Shown here piece after piece: positions 1-7,669 of a DNA stretch of 36,325 nt. How positions within the stretch are numbered: the first letter of the stretch is position 1; every line of letters starts with the position of its first letter. The notes beneath the pieces were generated by a model. That model saw nothing but the letters and a program-made list of their open reading frames with translations, made no database searches and was not told the origin of the DNA. This DNA is from Pelagibius sp. Lineage in GTDB: Bacteria > Pseudomonadota > Alphaproteobacteria > Kiloniellales > Kiloniellaceae. The stretch is from NCBI RefSeq assembly GCF_028281305.1, contig NZ_JANQKD010000020.1:1-36325 (forward strand). Direction: 5' to 3'. The position numbers and the translations under genes were made by a program.

Positions 1-2
1 GG

Positions 3-959
3 CTACTGGAGCCAGGACAGAACGGTGTCCTCGTTGGCAGCCACCCACTTCTTGGCGAACTCGGCCGGATCTTCCTTGTTGATCACCAGCGCGTAGCTCA
101 TCTCGGTGAGGGCTTCGCCTTCCAGCTTCATGTTGGAAAACAGCTTCGCCACTTCCGGATGCTTCTCTTCCAACTCCTTGGAGTAGTGGAGATGAAGCTT
201 GGCACCGTTCCAGGCGGACCCGGCTTCCGACTTCGCCAGCCAGTCCGGATCGTCGGTCGGCTGCACGACCTTCCAGGTCGAGGCATCGTGCGGCGGCTCC
301 TCGAGCGCCGTCAGTTCGTGCACCAGGAAGATGTAATGCGGGGTGTAGCAGAAGCCGATCCAAGGCTTCTTCTCCTTCACCGCGGCATCCAGGTTGGCAA
401 AGGCCAGGGTCTCGTCGATCTCCAGCAGCTCGAGGGTCTCGGCATAGCCATAGGACTTTGCACGAATGCGCTCGACGATCGTCGAGGCCCAGCCCGGCGC
501 ACCGATCCAGATCTCGCCGCGGCCGTCACCGTCGCTGTCGAAGAGCGCCGCCTTTTCAGGGTCGGTCAGATCTTCGATCGTTGTGACGCCTAGTTCCTCG
601 GCGACGAAGTCCGGCACGCACATGCCCTGCTCGGCCGCGATGCCGTTGGGGTTCATGGCCACGGTGCCGGAGTCCTTGACGAACTTGTCGTGCAGGTTCT
701 GCTGGTTGGGCAGCCAGACCTCCGGATGGGCATGCATCGAGCCCTTGTCCATGGCTTCGAAAACCACGGGATTGGTGCCGTTCTGCAGTTCGACCTCGAG
801 CCCCAGGTTTTCTTCGATCACGACCTTCAGAACGTTGGCGGTCGCATTGACCGACGGCCAGTTCGGCACGCCGATCACAACATCCGCGGCCTGCGCGGCC
901 CCGGCAAAGGTCAGGACGGCGGCAACGCCGACACTGGAGAGCGCTTTGTTCACTTTCAT
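3..959 (-). CDS. proX: ProX/OpuAC-type glycine betaine/proline ABC transporter substrate-binding protein
   Basis: Periplasmic binding protein of the OpuAC (ProX) family, expected to capture a quaternary amine such as glycine betaine or proline betaine for an ABC importer. The 318-residue protein starts with a clear signal peptide: a Lys-containing N-terminus, a hydrophobic stretch to about residue 20, and a likely AQA|AD cleavage after residue 24. The mature start (VVIGVPNWPS) and the later GAPGWASTI and GFCYTPHYIF segments are typical of the family. ATG at 959 is preceded by AGGAG nine bases away. It lies 164 bases behind the aminotransferase gene on the same strand and may share its transcript or have its own promoter. 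No permease or ATPase gene is visible, but the window edge is only two bases past the stop. The ligand is inferred from family membership only. Confidence 0.85.
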   Translation of the reverse strand: MKVNKALSSVGVAAVLTFAGAAQAADVVIGVPNWPSVNATANVLKVVIEENLGLEVELQNGTNPVVFEAMDKGSMHAHPEVWLPNQQNLHDKFVKDSGTVAMNPNGIAAEQGMCVPDFVAEELGVTTIEDLTDPEKAALFDSDGDGRGEIWIGAPGWASTIVERIRAKSYGYAETLELLEIDETLAFANLDAAVKEKKPWIGFCYTPHYIFLVHELTALEEPPHDASTWKVVQPTDDPDWLAKSEAGSAWNGAKLHLHYSKELEEKHPEVAKLFSNMKLEGEALTEMSYALVINKEDPAEFAKKWVAANEDTVLSWLQ

Positions 960-1107
960 TGCCTCTTACTCCTGCTCATAAGTTTGTTTGTCTTGTACTT
1001 GACGTCGGTTGCCCCGATCGTCTGCGTTAACTCAACCCGATCTTATCGCAATTGAGGTGTCCTGCACCTCCCCATCTGATCAACCTCAACAAACAGACCG
1101 CACCAAG

Positions 1108-1124
1108 GACCGGGAAGGCCCGTC
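1108..1124 (-). terminator. Possible weak hairpin after the aminotransferase gene
   Basis: On the minus strand the bases from the stop codon onward read GACGGGCCTTCCCGGTC, a short stem with one bulge. No T-rich tract follows, so it may only slow or process the transcript. A second small stem (GAGGTG/CACCTC, 1054-1070) lies further towards proX. Confidence 0.2.
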
Positions 1125-2386
1125 TAGGCGCAAGCCTTAACCTTGGTACCCCGCGCCACCGCCATCGCCTCGGCCACGACCGCAGCGATGATCCGGCAGT
1201 CCTCATCACTCAACCAGAGCGGCAGGCGCAGGTCGCAGAGCCGGTGCAGAACACGGTCTGCCGCCGGCACGCTGCCCTCGGTTGCCCCGCCAACATAGCG
1301 CCAGTGATCGTGCCGGCTGGTGAACCCGACCGGATCCTCAGCGCCGAACCACTTCACATGAACGCCGTGCACGTCGGCCTCCTGAACGAAACGGCGGGCC
1401 TGATCGTCCGTCAGCGCATCCTTGGCGAAGGAGAACTGCAGCGAGCTGGGTGTAAATTCCTCCTTCAACGGGCGCTGCGGCAAAACGATACCGTCCACTG
1501 CCGCCAGCTCACCGGCCAGAACCTGGTAGATGTGACGCCAGCGCGCGTTGCGCTCCTCCAGCAGCGGAAGCTGGGACCGCAGAATGGCCGCCACCAGCCC
1601 CGACATCCGCATAGAGCAGTTGGGCATGGCGTAGCGATGCCGCTCGAAGACCTCCAGCGGCGGGCGCGCGCGGTGCTGGGCGTAGAGCATATAGCTGCCC
1701 GAAAGCAGAATGGCCCGCGCAGCGATGTCCTCATCGTCTGTGACCAGCAGGCCGCCTTCGCCGGAATTGATGTGCTTGAAGGTCTGGGTGCTGAAACAAC
1801 CGACCTGCCCGAACCCGCCGGTCAGCTTGCCGTTCCAGCCGGCACCCATGGTGTGGGCGCAGTCCTCGATGAGGACCAGCCCGCGGCGCTCGCAGAGCGC
1901 AACGACCGCGTCCATGTCGGGGATGTGGCCACGCATGTAGGACAGCAGGAAAAAGCGCGCGCCGCTCTGCTCGGCCTTGCGGTCGAGGTCGTCGAGGTCG
2001 ACGACATAGCGCTCGTCGATATCCACCAGCACGGCCTCGGCACCCGCGTGCGCAATGGCCCCGGGGACAGGCGCGAGGGTAAAGGCATTCACCAGAACCT
2101 TGTCGCCCGGCTCAACACCGCAGGCCCGCAAGGCCAAAAACATGGAGCAGCCGCCTGAATTGACGCCCAGGCAGTACTTGCGACCCGTGTAGTCCGCGAA
2201 CTCCTGCTCCAGCAGTGCCGCTTCCGGAATGCTGTTGCGGTCCTCGCCGTAGCGGAACAGCCGGCCGTCCCGCAGCAGCTTGACGGCAGCTTCGACGCCG
2301 GCCTCCGGTATGGGGTCGGGTGCGCTCAAATCGCCGCGAAAGACCGTGCGGCCGGATGTATCCAGGAGCGCGCCCGACTCGCTCAT
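1124..2386 (-). CDS. DegT/DnrJ/EryC1/StrS-family PLP aminotransferase
   Basis: PLP-dependent fold-type I aminotransferase, 420 residues, close to the usual family length. The catalytic lysine is probably K204 in FSTQTFKHINSGEGG. D175 in LIEDCAHTMGA would hold the pyridine nitrogen, and VNSGGCSMFLALRACG (about 76-90) is the phosphate-binding region. The frame stays open far upstream, but ATG at 2386 is the better start: it overlaps the stop of the dehydrogenase gene as ATGA, and homology begins shortly after it, whereas the upstream extension is the dehydrogenase read in another frame. The overlap implies translational coupling and a joint pathway. DegT enzymes often aminate keto-sugars; here the partner is an alcohol dehydrogenase of the HisD fold, so the substrate could be a small amino alcohol or keto compound. 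That is inference. Confidence 0.85.
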   Translation of the reverse strand: MSESGALLDTSGRTVFRGDLSAPDPIPEAGVEAAVKLLRDGRLFRYGEDRNSIPEAALLEQEFADYTGRKYCLGVNSGGCSMFLALRACGVEPGDKVLVNAFTLAPVPGAIAHAGAEAVLVDIDERYVVDLDDLDRKAEQSGARFFLLSYMRGHIPDMDAVVALCERRGLVLIEDCAHTMGAGWNGKLTGGFGQVGCFSTQTFKHINSGEGGLLVTDDEDIAARAILLSGSYMLYAQHRARPPLEVFERHRYAMPNCSMRMSGLVAAILRSQLPLLEERNARWRHIYQVLAGELAAVDGIVLPQRPLKEEFTPSSLQFSFAKDALTDDQARRFVQEADVHGVHVKWFGAEDPVGFTSRHDHWRYVGGATEGSVPAADRVLHRLCDLRLPLWLSDEDCRIIAAVVAEAMAVARGTKVKACA

Positions 2387-3717
2387 TGTGCCGCTGTCTC
2401 CGCTTCTGCAGGGGCTTCGGGGGTCAGCTTGAACTCCTCGCCCGGAAAGTACTTGGCGAGGCGCACATCGCCGGTCATGGCGTGCCCCTCCATGCCCTCC
2501 AGCCGCGAAATCCGGCTGGACACCTGGGCCACGCCGCGCGACGCCCCCCGGGTCATGCGCTGATAGGTCAGCACCTTGATGAACTTCTGCGCGTTGAGGC
2601 CGCCGGAGTAGCGGCCGGCGCCGCGCGTCGGCAGGATATGGTTGGGGCCAGAGCACTTGTCGCCGAAGGCCACCGTCGTCTCTTCGCCCAGGAACAGCGA
2701 GCCGTAGTTCTTCAGCGACCGCAGCCACCAATCCAGATCTTCGGCTTGGACCTGAAGGTGTTCGGGCGCGTAACGGTCGCAGACGGCGCAGGCCTCTTCC
2801 CGGGTATCGGTAAGAATAACCTCGCCGAAGTCGCGCCATGCCGCCGTTGCGGACTCCCGCGAGAGCCCCGGCAAGGCATCGATAACCCGCGGCATCAGCT
2901 CGATCACCTGCTCGCCGAGCCGGCGGCTCGTGGTAACCAGCCAGACTGGGGAATCCGGACCATGCTCGGCCTGGCCGGCCAGGTCGGCGGCCACGATCTC
3001 GGCATCCGCCGTATCGTCGGCGGCGACCATCGATTCAGTGGGGCCGGCGATCACGTCGATCCCGACGCGTCCGAAGAGCATTCGCTTCGCCTCGGCGACG
3101 AAGCTGTTGCCGGGCCCGACGATGATATCGGCCGGATGCCCTGTGAAATGCCCGTACGCCAAGGCCGCCACGCCCTGTACGCCGCCGAGCGCCAGCACCG
3201 TATCGGCACCGGAAAGCTTCATGGCGTAAAGGATCGCGGGATGGATACGCTGCTCACCCTTGGCCGGTGAGGTCGCGATCACATTCTCGACGCCGGCGGT
3301 CTTGGCGGTGCAGACGCTCATGATCGCCGATGCGGCATGGGCATAGCGACCGCCGGGAACGTAGCAGCCGGCCGTGGTAACCGGGATCAGGCGCTGTCCG
3401 GCAACCAGGCCGTCCAGCAGTTCGGTTTCGAATTCCTGTTGGGAGTCCCGCTGCCGCTCCGCAAAGTCGCGGACCCTTGCGTGTGCATAGCGCAGGTCTT
3501 CCTTGGTCGTCTCGGGAAGCCGCGCTTCGGCGTCGCGGAACCAGTCATCCGGCACGACAACATCGCCGCGCCAGGCGTCCAGTTTCTCGGCAAAGCCACG
3601 GCTGGCGGCTTCGCCGCCGCTTTCAAGCTCTGCAAGCATGCCCGAGACGATCTCGCCCGTCTGCGCGCCCGCTGCCTTGGCCTGGCCCGAAGCCTTTTTG
3701 AGGTAAACCTCTCCCAT
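2383..3717 (-). CDS. HisD-superfamily zinc/NAD dehydrogenase, sulfopropanediol-dehydrogenase (HpsN)-like
   Basis: NAD-linked zinc dehydrogenase of 444 residues in the histidinol dehydrogenase fold; the family oxidises an alcohol through the aldehyde to a carboxylate. The expected zinc ligands are present: Q249 and H252 in GQAEHGPDS, D353 in FGDKCSGPNH, and H412 in EGMEGHAM. The catalytic pair E319/H320 is in YAPEHLQV. The segment after PGG reads GRYAHAASAIMSVCTAKTAGV, unlike the AYPSSVLM-type sequence of true histidinol dehydrogenases and like the HpsN-type paralogues that act on dihydroxypropanesulfonate. No his genes are nearby, and the gene sits with a LacI regulator, an aminotransferase and a binding protein, so a catabolic role is favoured. 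It is first in its unit, with a perfect LacI-type operator 64 bases upstream of the ATG. The exact substrate is unknown. Confidence 0.85.
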   Translation of the reverse strand: MGEVYLKKASGQAKAAGAQTGEIVSGMLAELESGGEAASRGFAEKLDAWRGDVVVPDDWFRDAEARLPETTKEDLRYAHARVRDFAERQRDSQQEFETELLDGLVAGQRLIPVTTAGCYVPGGRYAHAASAIMSVCTAKTAGVENVIATSPAKGEQRIHPAILYAMKLSGADTVLALGGVQGVAALAYGHFTGHPADIIVGPGNSFVAEAKRMLFGRVGIDVIAGPTESMVAADDTADAEIVAADLAGQAEHGPDSPVWLVTTSRRLGEQVIELMPRVIDALPGLSRESATAAWRDFGEVILTDTREEACAVCDRYAPEHLQVQAEDLDWWLRSLKNYGSLFLGEETTVAFGDKCSGPNHILPTRGAGRYSGGLNAQKFIKVLTYQRMTRGASRGVAQVSSRISRLEGMEGHAMTGDVRLAKYFPGEEFKLTPEAPAEAETAAQ

Positions 3718-3780
3718 CGCGGTAAAACCTTGCTGCCAGGGTCAGAGCACCAGCCCAGCGACCCTTATCCCTTCCCGATT

Positions 3781-3796
3781 TTGAAAGCGCTTTCAA
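3781..3796. promoter_or_regulatory. LacI-family operator, perfect 16-base palindrome
   Basis: TTGAAAGCGCTTTCAA is a perfect dyad with the central CG typical of LacI/GalR operators. It lies 64 bases upstream of the dehydrogenase ATG (minus strand), about where the promoter should be, and beside a divergent lacI-type gene. Repression of the dehydrogenase-aminotransferase unit is the likely role. Confidence 0.75.
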
Positions 3797-3975
3797 TGCG
3801 GCGCTCTTTCCAACAGCAGACCACAGACCTCGGCGAAGAGTCAACATGCTGCCAGGGCGCCGCCGCTTGCTCCTGAAAAGACAGCAATATCCCCGATGAC
3901 GCCGGTTCCCAGAACCCGAGGAATGCGCTAGCCTGTTTCAGCGGTCGTGGTTGACTCGCCTGTTCTGGGATTTTT

Positions 3976-3991
3976 TTGGAAGGGCTTTCAA
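3976..3991. promoter_or_regulatory. Second LacI-type operator, imperfect, in the regulator's leader
   Basis: TTGGAAGGGCTTTCAA matches the perfect operator at 3781 in 14 of 16 positions. It ends 4 bases before the chosen ATG of the regulator gene and covers its ribosome-binding region, which suggests autoregulation. The two centres are 195 bases apart, so looping between them is possible. Confidence 0.55.
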
Positions 3992-3995
3992 ACGA

Positions 3996-5027
3996 ATGCG
4001 CCGTGCGTCGACGACCTTGGAAGATGTGGCCCGACTGGCCGGCGTCTCTCCCGCAACGGTCTCGCGCTGCATAAACCAGCCGCAGAGCGTCCGGGCGGAG
4101 AAGCGGGCGCGCATCCAAAGCGCCATCGACGACCTGGGGTATGTCCCGAACGGGGCGGCCCGGGCCCTCGCCTCCCGGCGCTCCCACATGATCGGGGCCA
4201 TCCTGCCGTCGCTGGACAACATGCTCTTCGGCGGCCCCCTGGAGGCCTTTCAGAAAGAGATCGGCAGCGCCGGCTACACGGTGGCCGTCGCCTGCTCCGA
4301 GTACGATCCGCAGCACGAACGCGTTCACATCCGCAACTTCCTTGAAAGCCGGGTCGATGCCCTGCTGCTGGTCGGGGCACACCGCGATCCCAACATCTAT
4401 CGCCAGATCGAACGCCACGGCATTCCCTATGTCCTGACCTGGGTGTCGAGCGGGGACCGGCAGGAACACTGCGTCGGCTTCGACAACGCCGCGGCGGCAG
4501 GGCATCTCGTGGACTACCTGGTTTCCCTGGGGCACCGCCGCTTCGGCATGATTTCCGGCCATGTGGATCAGAACGACCGCGCCGGTGCACGGCTTTCGGG
4601 CGTTCAGAAGGCGCTGACGCGGCATGGTCTTGTGCTGGACCCGGCCCATCTTCTCTACCGCCCCTTCGAGCCGGATGCCGGCCGCGATGCCTTTCACATT
4701 CTCATGTCCGCCCCTGAACCGCCGACCGTGATCGTCTGCGGGTCCGAGCCCCACGCCTACGGCGCCCTGTTCGAAGCCAAGGACATGGGCATCGCCGTGC
4801 CCGGCGAGGTTTCGGTCACCGGCTTCGACGACATGTGGCTGGCCGGCCAGACGAGCCCGCCGCTGACCACCGTCCGCACCCCGCGTGAGGAAATGGGCCG
4901 GCAGGCGGCTCAGCACCTGCTGGCCTGCCTGCGCGGCGAGCGCATCGTCGCGCCGCGGCCCCTGGAGACGACGCTGGTTGTGCGGCGCTCGACGGCCGCG
5001 CCACGGGCCAGCCGCCATCTCGCCTGA
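3996..5027 (+). CDS. LacI/GalR-family transcriptional regulator
   Basis: DNA-binding repressor of 343 residues. The N-terminal helix-turn-helix (TLEDVARLAGVSPATVSR, residues 7-24) is followed by the hinge region PNGAARALAS, whose leucine normally inserts at a central CG, matching the two nearby operators. The rest is a periplasmic-binding-protein-like effector domain, with FGMISGHVD and VSVTGFDDMWLAGQTSPPLTTV typical of sugar- or nucleoside-type family members. A TTG at 3951 would add 15 residues, but family members begin close to the helix-turn-helix, and ATG at 3996 has a GGAAGG 12 bases upstream. It is transcribed away from the HisD-like gene and probably represses it until a pathway metabolite binds. 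The inducer cannot be read from the sequence. Confidence 0.88.
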   Translation: MRRASTTLEDVARLAGVSPATVSRCINQPQSVRAEKRARIQSAIDDLGYVPNGAARALASRRSHMIGAILPSLDNMLFGGPLEAFQKEIGSAGYTVAVACSEYDPQHERVHIRNFLESRVDALLLVGAHRDPNIYRQIERHGIPYVLTWVSSGDRQEHCVGFDNAAAAGHLVDYLVSLGHRRFGMISGHVDQNDRAGARLSGVQKALTRHGLVLDPAHLLYRPFEPDAGRDAFHILMSAPEPPTVIVCGSEPHAYGALFEAKDMGIAVPGEVSVTGFDDMWLAGQTSPPLTTVRTPREEMGRQAAQHLLACLRGERIVAPRPLETTLVVRRSTAAPRASRHLA

Positions 5028-5043
5028 CGCAGGCCGTTGCAGA

Positions 5044-7464
5044 TCAGCCCCGCACGCGCGTGAAGTCGGGATCGTAGAGGCAGGACGCTGAAACGACTGC
5101 AGCAACAGGCTCGCCGATGACTTCGACGGTCAAGCCGCAGCCCTCCTCAGCATAGGAGGGATCGACAAACCCAAGGGCGATGTTGCGTCCGACACGGTGC
5201 CCCCATCCGGCGGAGGTGACTGTGCCCACCACCGCACCGTCGCGCAGGATCGAATCGCCCGGCTGGGCGGGCGCGCGGGAGGTTTCCAGCGTCAGGGTAA
5301 CGAAGCAGCGTCGTGGGCCGGCGGCGCGCATGGCCTCCAGGCCCGCTTTGCCGACAAAGCCCTTGTCCCAGCGGACGAAGCGGTCCAGCCCGCATTCCAA
5401 TGGATTGAATTCGGTGATCAGATCCGCCTTCCAATGCCGAAACCCCTTTTCCAGGCGCATCGACTCGGTGGCGTAGAGGCCGAAGGGACGCAGCCCGAAG
5501 CGCTCGCCCTCCAACCACAAAGCCTCGAAGGCCGGCAGAACCTGGGCATTGGGAATGTGCAGTTCCCAGGCCAGCTCGCCGGAGAAGGACACCGCCATGG
5601 CGACCGCCTCGGCATGACCGATACGCACGGGACGCACTGAGAGCCAGGGAAAGGCTTCCTTGGACCAGTCCGTGCGCGGCGCCACGGCGGTCAGCAGGCC
5701 GCGGGCCCGCGGGCCGGCGATCACCAGGATGGTATGGCTGTTGGTCAGGCTCTCGATGCGCACCGAGCCGTCGGACGGCAACCGCTCGCAGAGCCAGTCC
5801 ATATCGTGATACTCCGCCGCCGCCGCCGAGCCGAACCAGAAACGGTCGTCCGCAAGAGCGGCGACGGTCGCCTCGCCCGCGACGTTGCCGCGCTCGGTGA
5901 GGAAGTACGTCAGGGCGACCCGCCCGGGCCGGGCCGGCAACCGCGAGCAGACAAGACCGTCCAACCGGTCCCGCACGCCCTTCCCCCGCAGTTCGTAGCG
6001 GTTGAAGCCCGAGACCTCCATGATGCCGACACCGTTCTGGACAGCGTCGACCTCCGCCCCAACCACATCGAAGGTGTTGTTGAAGCGGAAGGAGTGCTCC
6101 TCTTCGAAACTCGGCGCGGGCTTGAAGTAGAGCGCCCGTTCCCAGCCGTTGACGACCCCGAAGGCGGCGCCCAGCTCGCTCAGGCGCGGATAGAGCGGCG
6201 TCGTCTTGATCGGCCGGGCCGCCGGGCGGTGCTCGTGGGGCATGTGGAAGCGGAACTCGTTCTGGTAGTCCTCGATCGCCTTCAGCGCCGTGTACTCCAC
6301 GTTGGCATAGCGCGCGAAACGGCGGGGATCGAGGGGCCAGGTGTCGTAGCAGGCCTCGCCATGGACCATCATCTGCGCCAGCAGCCAGCCGTGACCGCCG
6401 CCCTCACCCAGACCGGCGCGCAGGCCCGTAATGCACCAGGCATTGCGCTTGCCCGGCAGCTTGCCCACCAGCGGCACGCCGTCCGGCGTGTAGGTGATCG
6501 GGCCGTTGATGACGCTGTGTATACCAGCCTCCATGAGGCAGGGCACACGGGCGAAGGTGCCTTCCATGACGTCCATGCAGCGGTCGAGGTCGTCCGGACA
6601 GAGCGCATTGGTGAAGTTGGGATCGATCCCGTCCAGGCCCCAGGTGCGGCAGTCCTGTTCGTAAAAGCCGACCAGCAGGCCTTGCTTCTCCTGGCGGGCG
6701 TAGAAGTCGTCGGTCGGACAGCGGATCAGGGGGACCCGGACGTCCAGCGCCTCGATCGCCGGGATCGGCTCGGTCAGCAGGTACTGGTGCTCCATCGACG
6801 CCACCGGTAACTCGTCCCCGGTCATGGCGGCGATCTCGTTGCAGCGGTAGCCGCCGGCGTTGACGAACATCTCGCAGTGAATGTCGCCTTTTCCCGTGTG
6901 AACGATCCACTCGCCGCCGGGCTTCTGGGTCAACCCGGTCACCGCGGTGTGGCGATAGATCTCGGCGCCGGCCAGGCGGGCACGCCGCGCCAGAGCCTGG
7001 CAAAGCTGGGCCGGGTCGATGTCGCCGTCCAGCGGGTCCCAGAGGGCACCCAGCAGCCCGTCGGTGGTGATCAGCGGGTGGCGGCGCGCGCTCTCCTCCG
7101 GATCCAGGAGCTCGAAGTCCACGCCCATGCCCTTGGCCAAAGACATGAAGTGGCGGTAACCGTCGAGATGATCCTGGCTGGAGGCCAGGCGCAGACCGCC
7201 CGTCGCGTGGTGGTAGTTGATGGGGTAGTCCGGGTCGTCGGCCAGTTCCTTGTAGAGCCGGATGGAGTGGGTCTTCAGGCCGACCATGACCTGGATGGCG
7301 CCGAAGTTGGTGACCTGCGCGGCCGAATGCCAGGTGGTCCCGGAGGTCAGTTCATCGCGTTCCACCAGCACGACGTCGTTCCAGCCTTCCTCGGTCAGGT
7401 GATAGAGCGCACTGCATCCGCCGATGCCTCCGCCGATCACCACCACCCGCGCATGCGTCTTCAT
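5044..7464 (-). CDS. FAD-dependent dimethylglycine/sarcosine dehydrogenase-type oxidoreductase with GcvT domains
   Basis: Flavoprotein of 806 residues that demethylates or oxidises N-methylated amines such as dimethylglycine or sarcosine, passing the one-carbon unit to tetrahydrofolate. The N-terminus has the Rossmann motif VVVIGGGIGG (7-16) with E35 for the ribose. TSGTTWHSA carries H46, at the position used for covalent FAD attachment in the DMGDH/SARDH family. The DAO domain runs to about residue 370, followed by the FAO_M linker and the GcvT N- and C-terminal folate-binding domains (about 430-800), including ATESMRLEKGFRHW. Length and order match the family. It is divergent from the MttB-family gene, which would feed it dimethylglycine if that enzyme acts on glycine betaine. 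It ends 16 bases from the convergent lacI-type gene with no clear terminator. The substrate is inferred. Confidence 0.88.
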   Translation of the reverse strand: MKTHARVVVIGGGIGGCSALYHLTEEGWNDVVLVERDELTSGTTWHSAAQVTNFGAIQVMVGLKTHSIRLYKELADDPDYPINYHHATGGLRLASSQDHLDGYRHFMSLAKGMGVDFELLDPEESARRHPLITTDGLLGALWDPLDGDIDPAQLCQALARRARLAGAEIYRHTAVTGLTQKPGGEWIVHTGKGDIHCEMFVNAGGYRCNEIAAMTGDELPVASMEHQYLLTEPIPAIEALDVRVPLIRCPTDDFYARQEKQGLLVGFYEQDCRTWGLDGIDPNFTNALCPDDLDRCMDVMEGTFARVPCLMEAGIHSVINGPITYTPDGVPLVGKLPGKRNAWCITGLRAGLGEGGGHGWLLAQMMVHGEACYDTWPLDPRRFARYANVEYTALKAIEDYQNEFRFHMPHEHRPAARPIKTTPLYPRLSELGAAFGVVNGWERALYFKPAPSFEEEHSFRFNNTFDVVGAEVDAVQNGVGIMEVSGFNRYELRGKGVRDRLDGLVCSRLPARPGRVALTYFLTERGNVAGEATVAALADDRFWFGSAAAAEYHDMDWLCERLPSDGSVRIESLTNSHTILVIAGPRARGLLTAVAPRTDWSKEAFPWLSVRPVRIGHAEAVAMAVSFSGELAWELHIPNAQVLPAFEALWLEGERFGLRPFGLYATESMRLEKGFRHWKADLITEFNPLECGLDRFVRWDKGFVGKAGLEAMRAAGPRRCFVTLTLETSRAPAQPGDSILRDGAVVGTVTSAGWGHRVGRNIALGFVDPSYAEEGCGLTVEVIGEPVAAVVSASCLYDPDFTRVRG

Positions 7465-7546
7465 TGTCCGACCGGCCCCTCACCGTCGCCATCTGGAAAG
7501 CGGCAGCATGCGCAACGGCGGCACCGGGGGTAACCGGGATCGCGCG

Positions 7547-7610
7547 TGTTAAGGAAGAATGCCGGGCAGCCTTCGAATTCGCTTAACATCGTGCCGAGCG
7601 CTCTGCGCTC
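7547..7610. promoter_or_regulatory. Inverted repeats between the divergent DMGDH-like and MttB-like genes
   Basis: The 205-base divergent region (7465-7669) holds two dyads. TGTTAAG (7547-7553) and CTTAACA (7582-7588) are 28 bases apart, and GAGCGC-TCT-GCGCTC (7596-7610) forms a tight stem. They may be regulator sites for one or both genes, but no regulator can be assigned. Confidence 0.3.
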
Positions 7611-7669
7611 AGCGCCGCCGTAGGGCAGACTGGGGCGAGGATCGAAGTGGCGCTGCTGAGGGGATCGTT

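Noticed and set aside
1054..1070. GAGGTG/CACCTC hairpin as a terminator
   Set aside because: A six-base stem with no T-tract on either strand; too weak to call.
1052..2158. 368-residue plus-strand open frame
   Set aside because: It lies opposite the aminotransferase, which has clear catalytic motifs; the translation has no recognisable family and arises from GC-rich third positions.
2387..2839. N-terminal extension of the aminotransferase
   Set aside because: These 151 residues are the HisD-like gene in another frame; the ATGA overlap at 2383-2386 gives a natural start.
2383..3717. Histidine-biosynthetic hisD
   Set aside because: The substrate loop differs from true histidinol dehydrogenases and no his genes are near, although the catalytic residues are shared.
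3765..5105. 446-residue minus-strand open frame
   Set aside because: It is the antisense of the LacI-family gene and covers the operator region.
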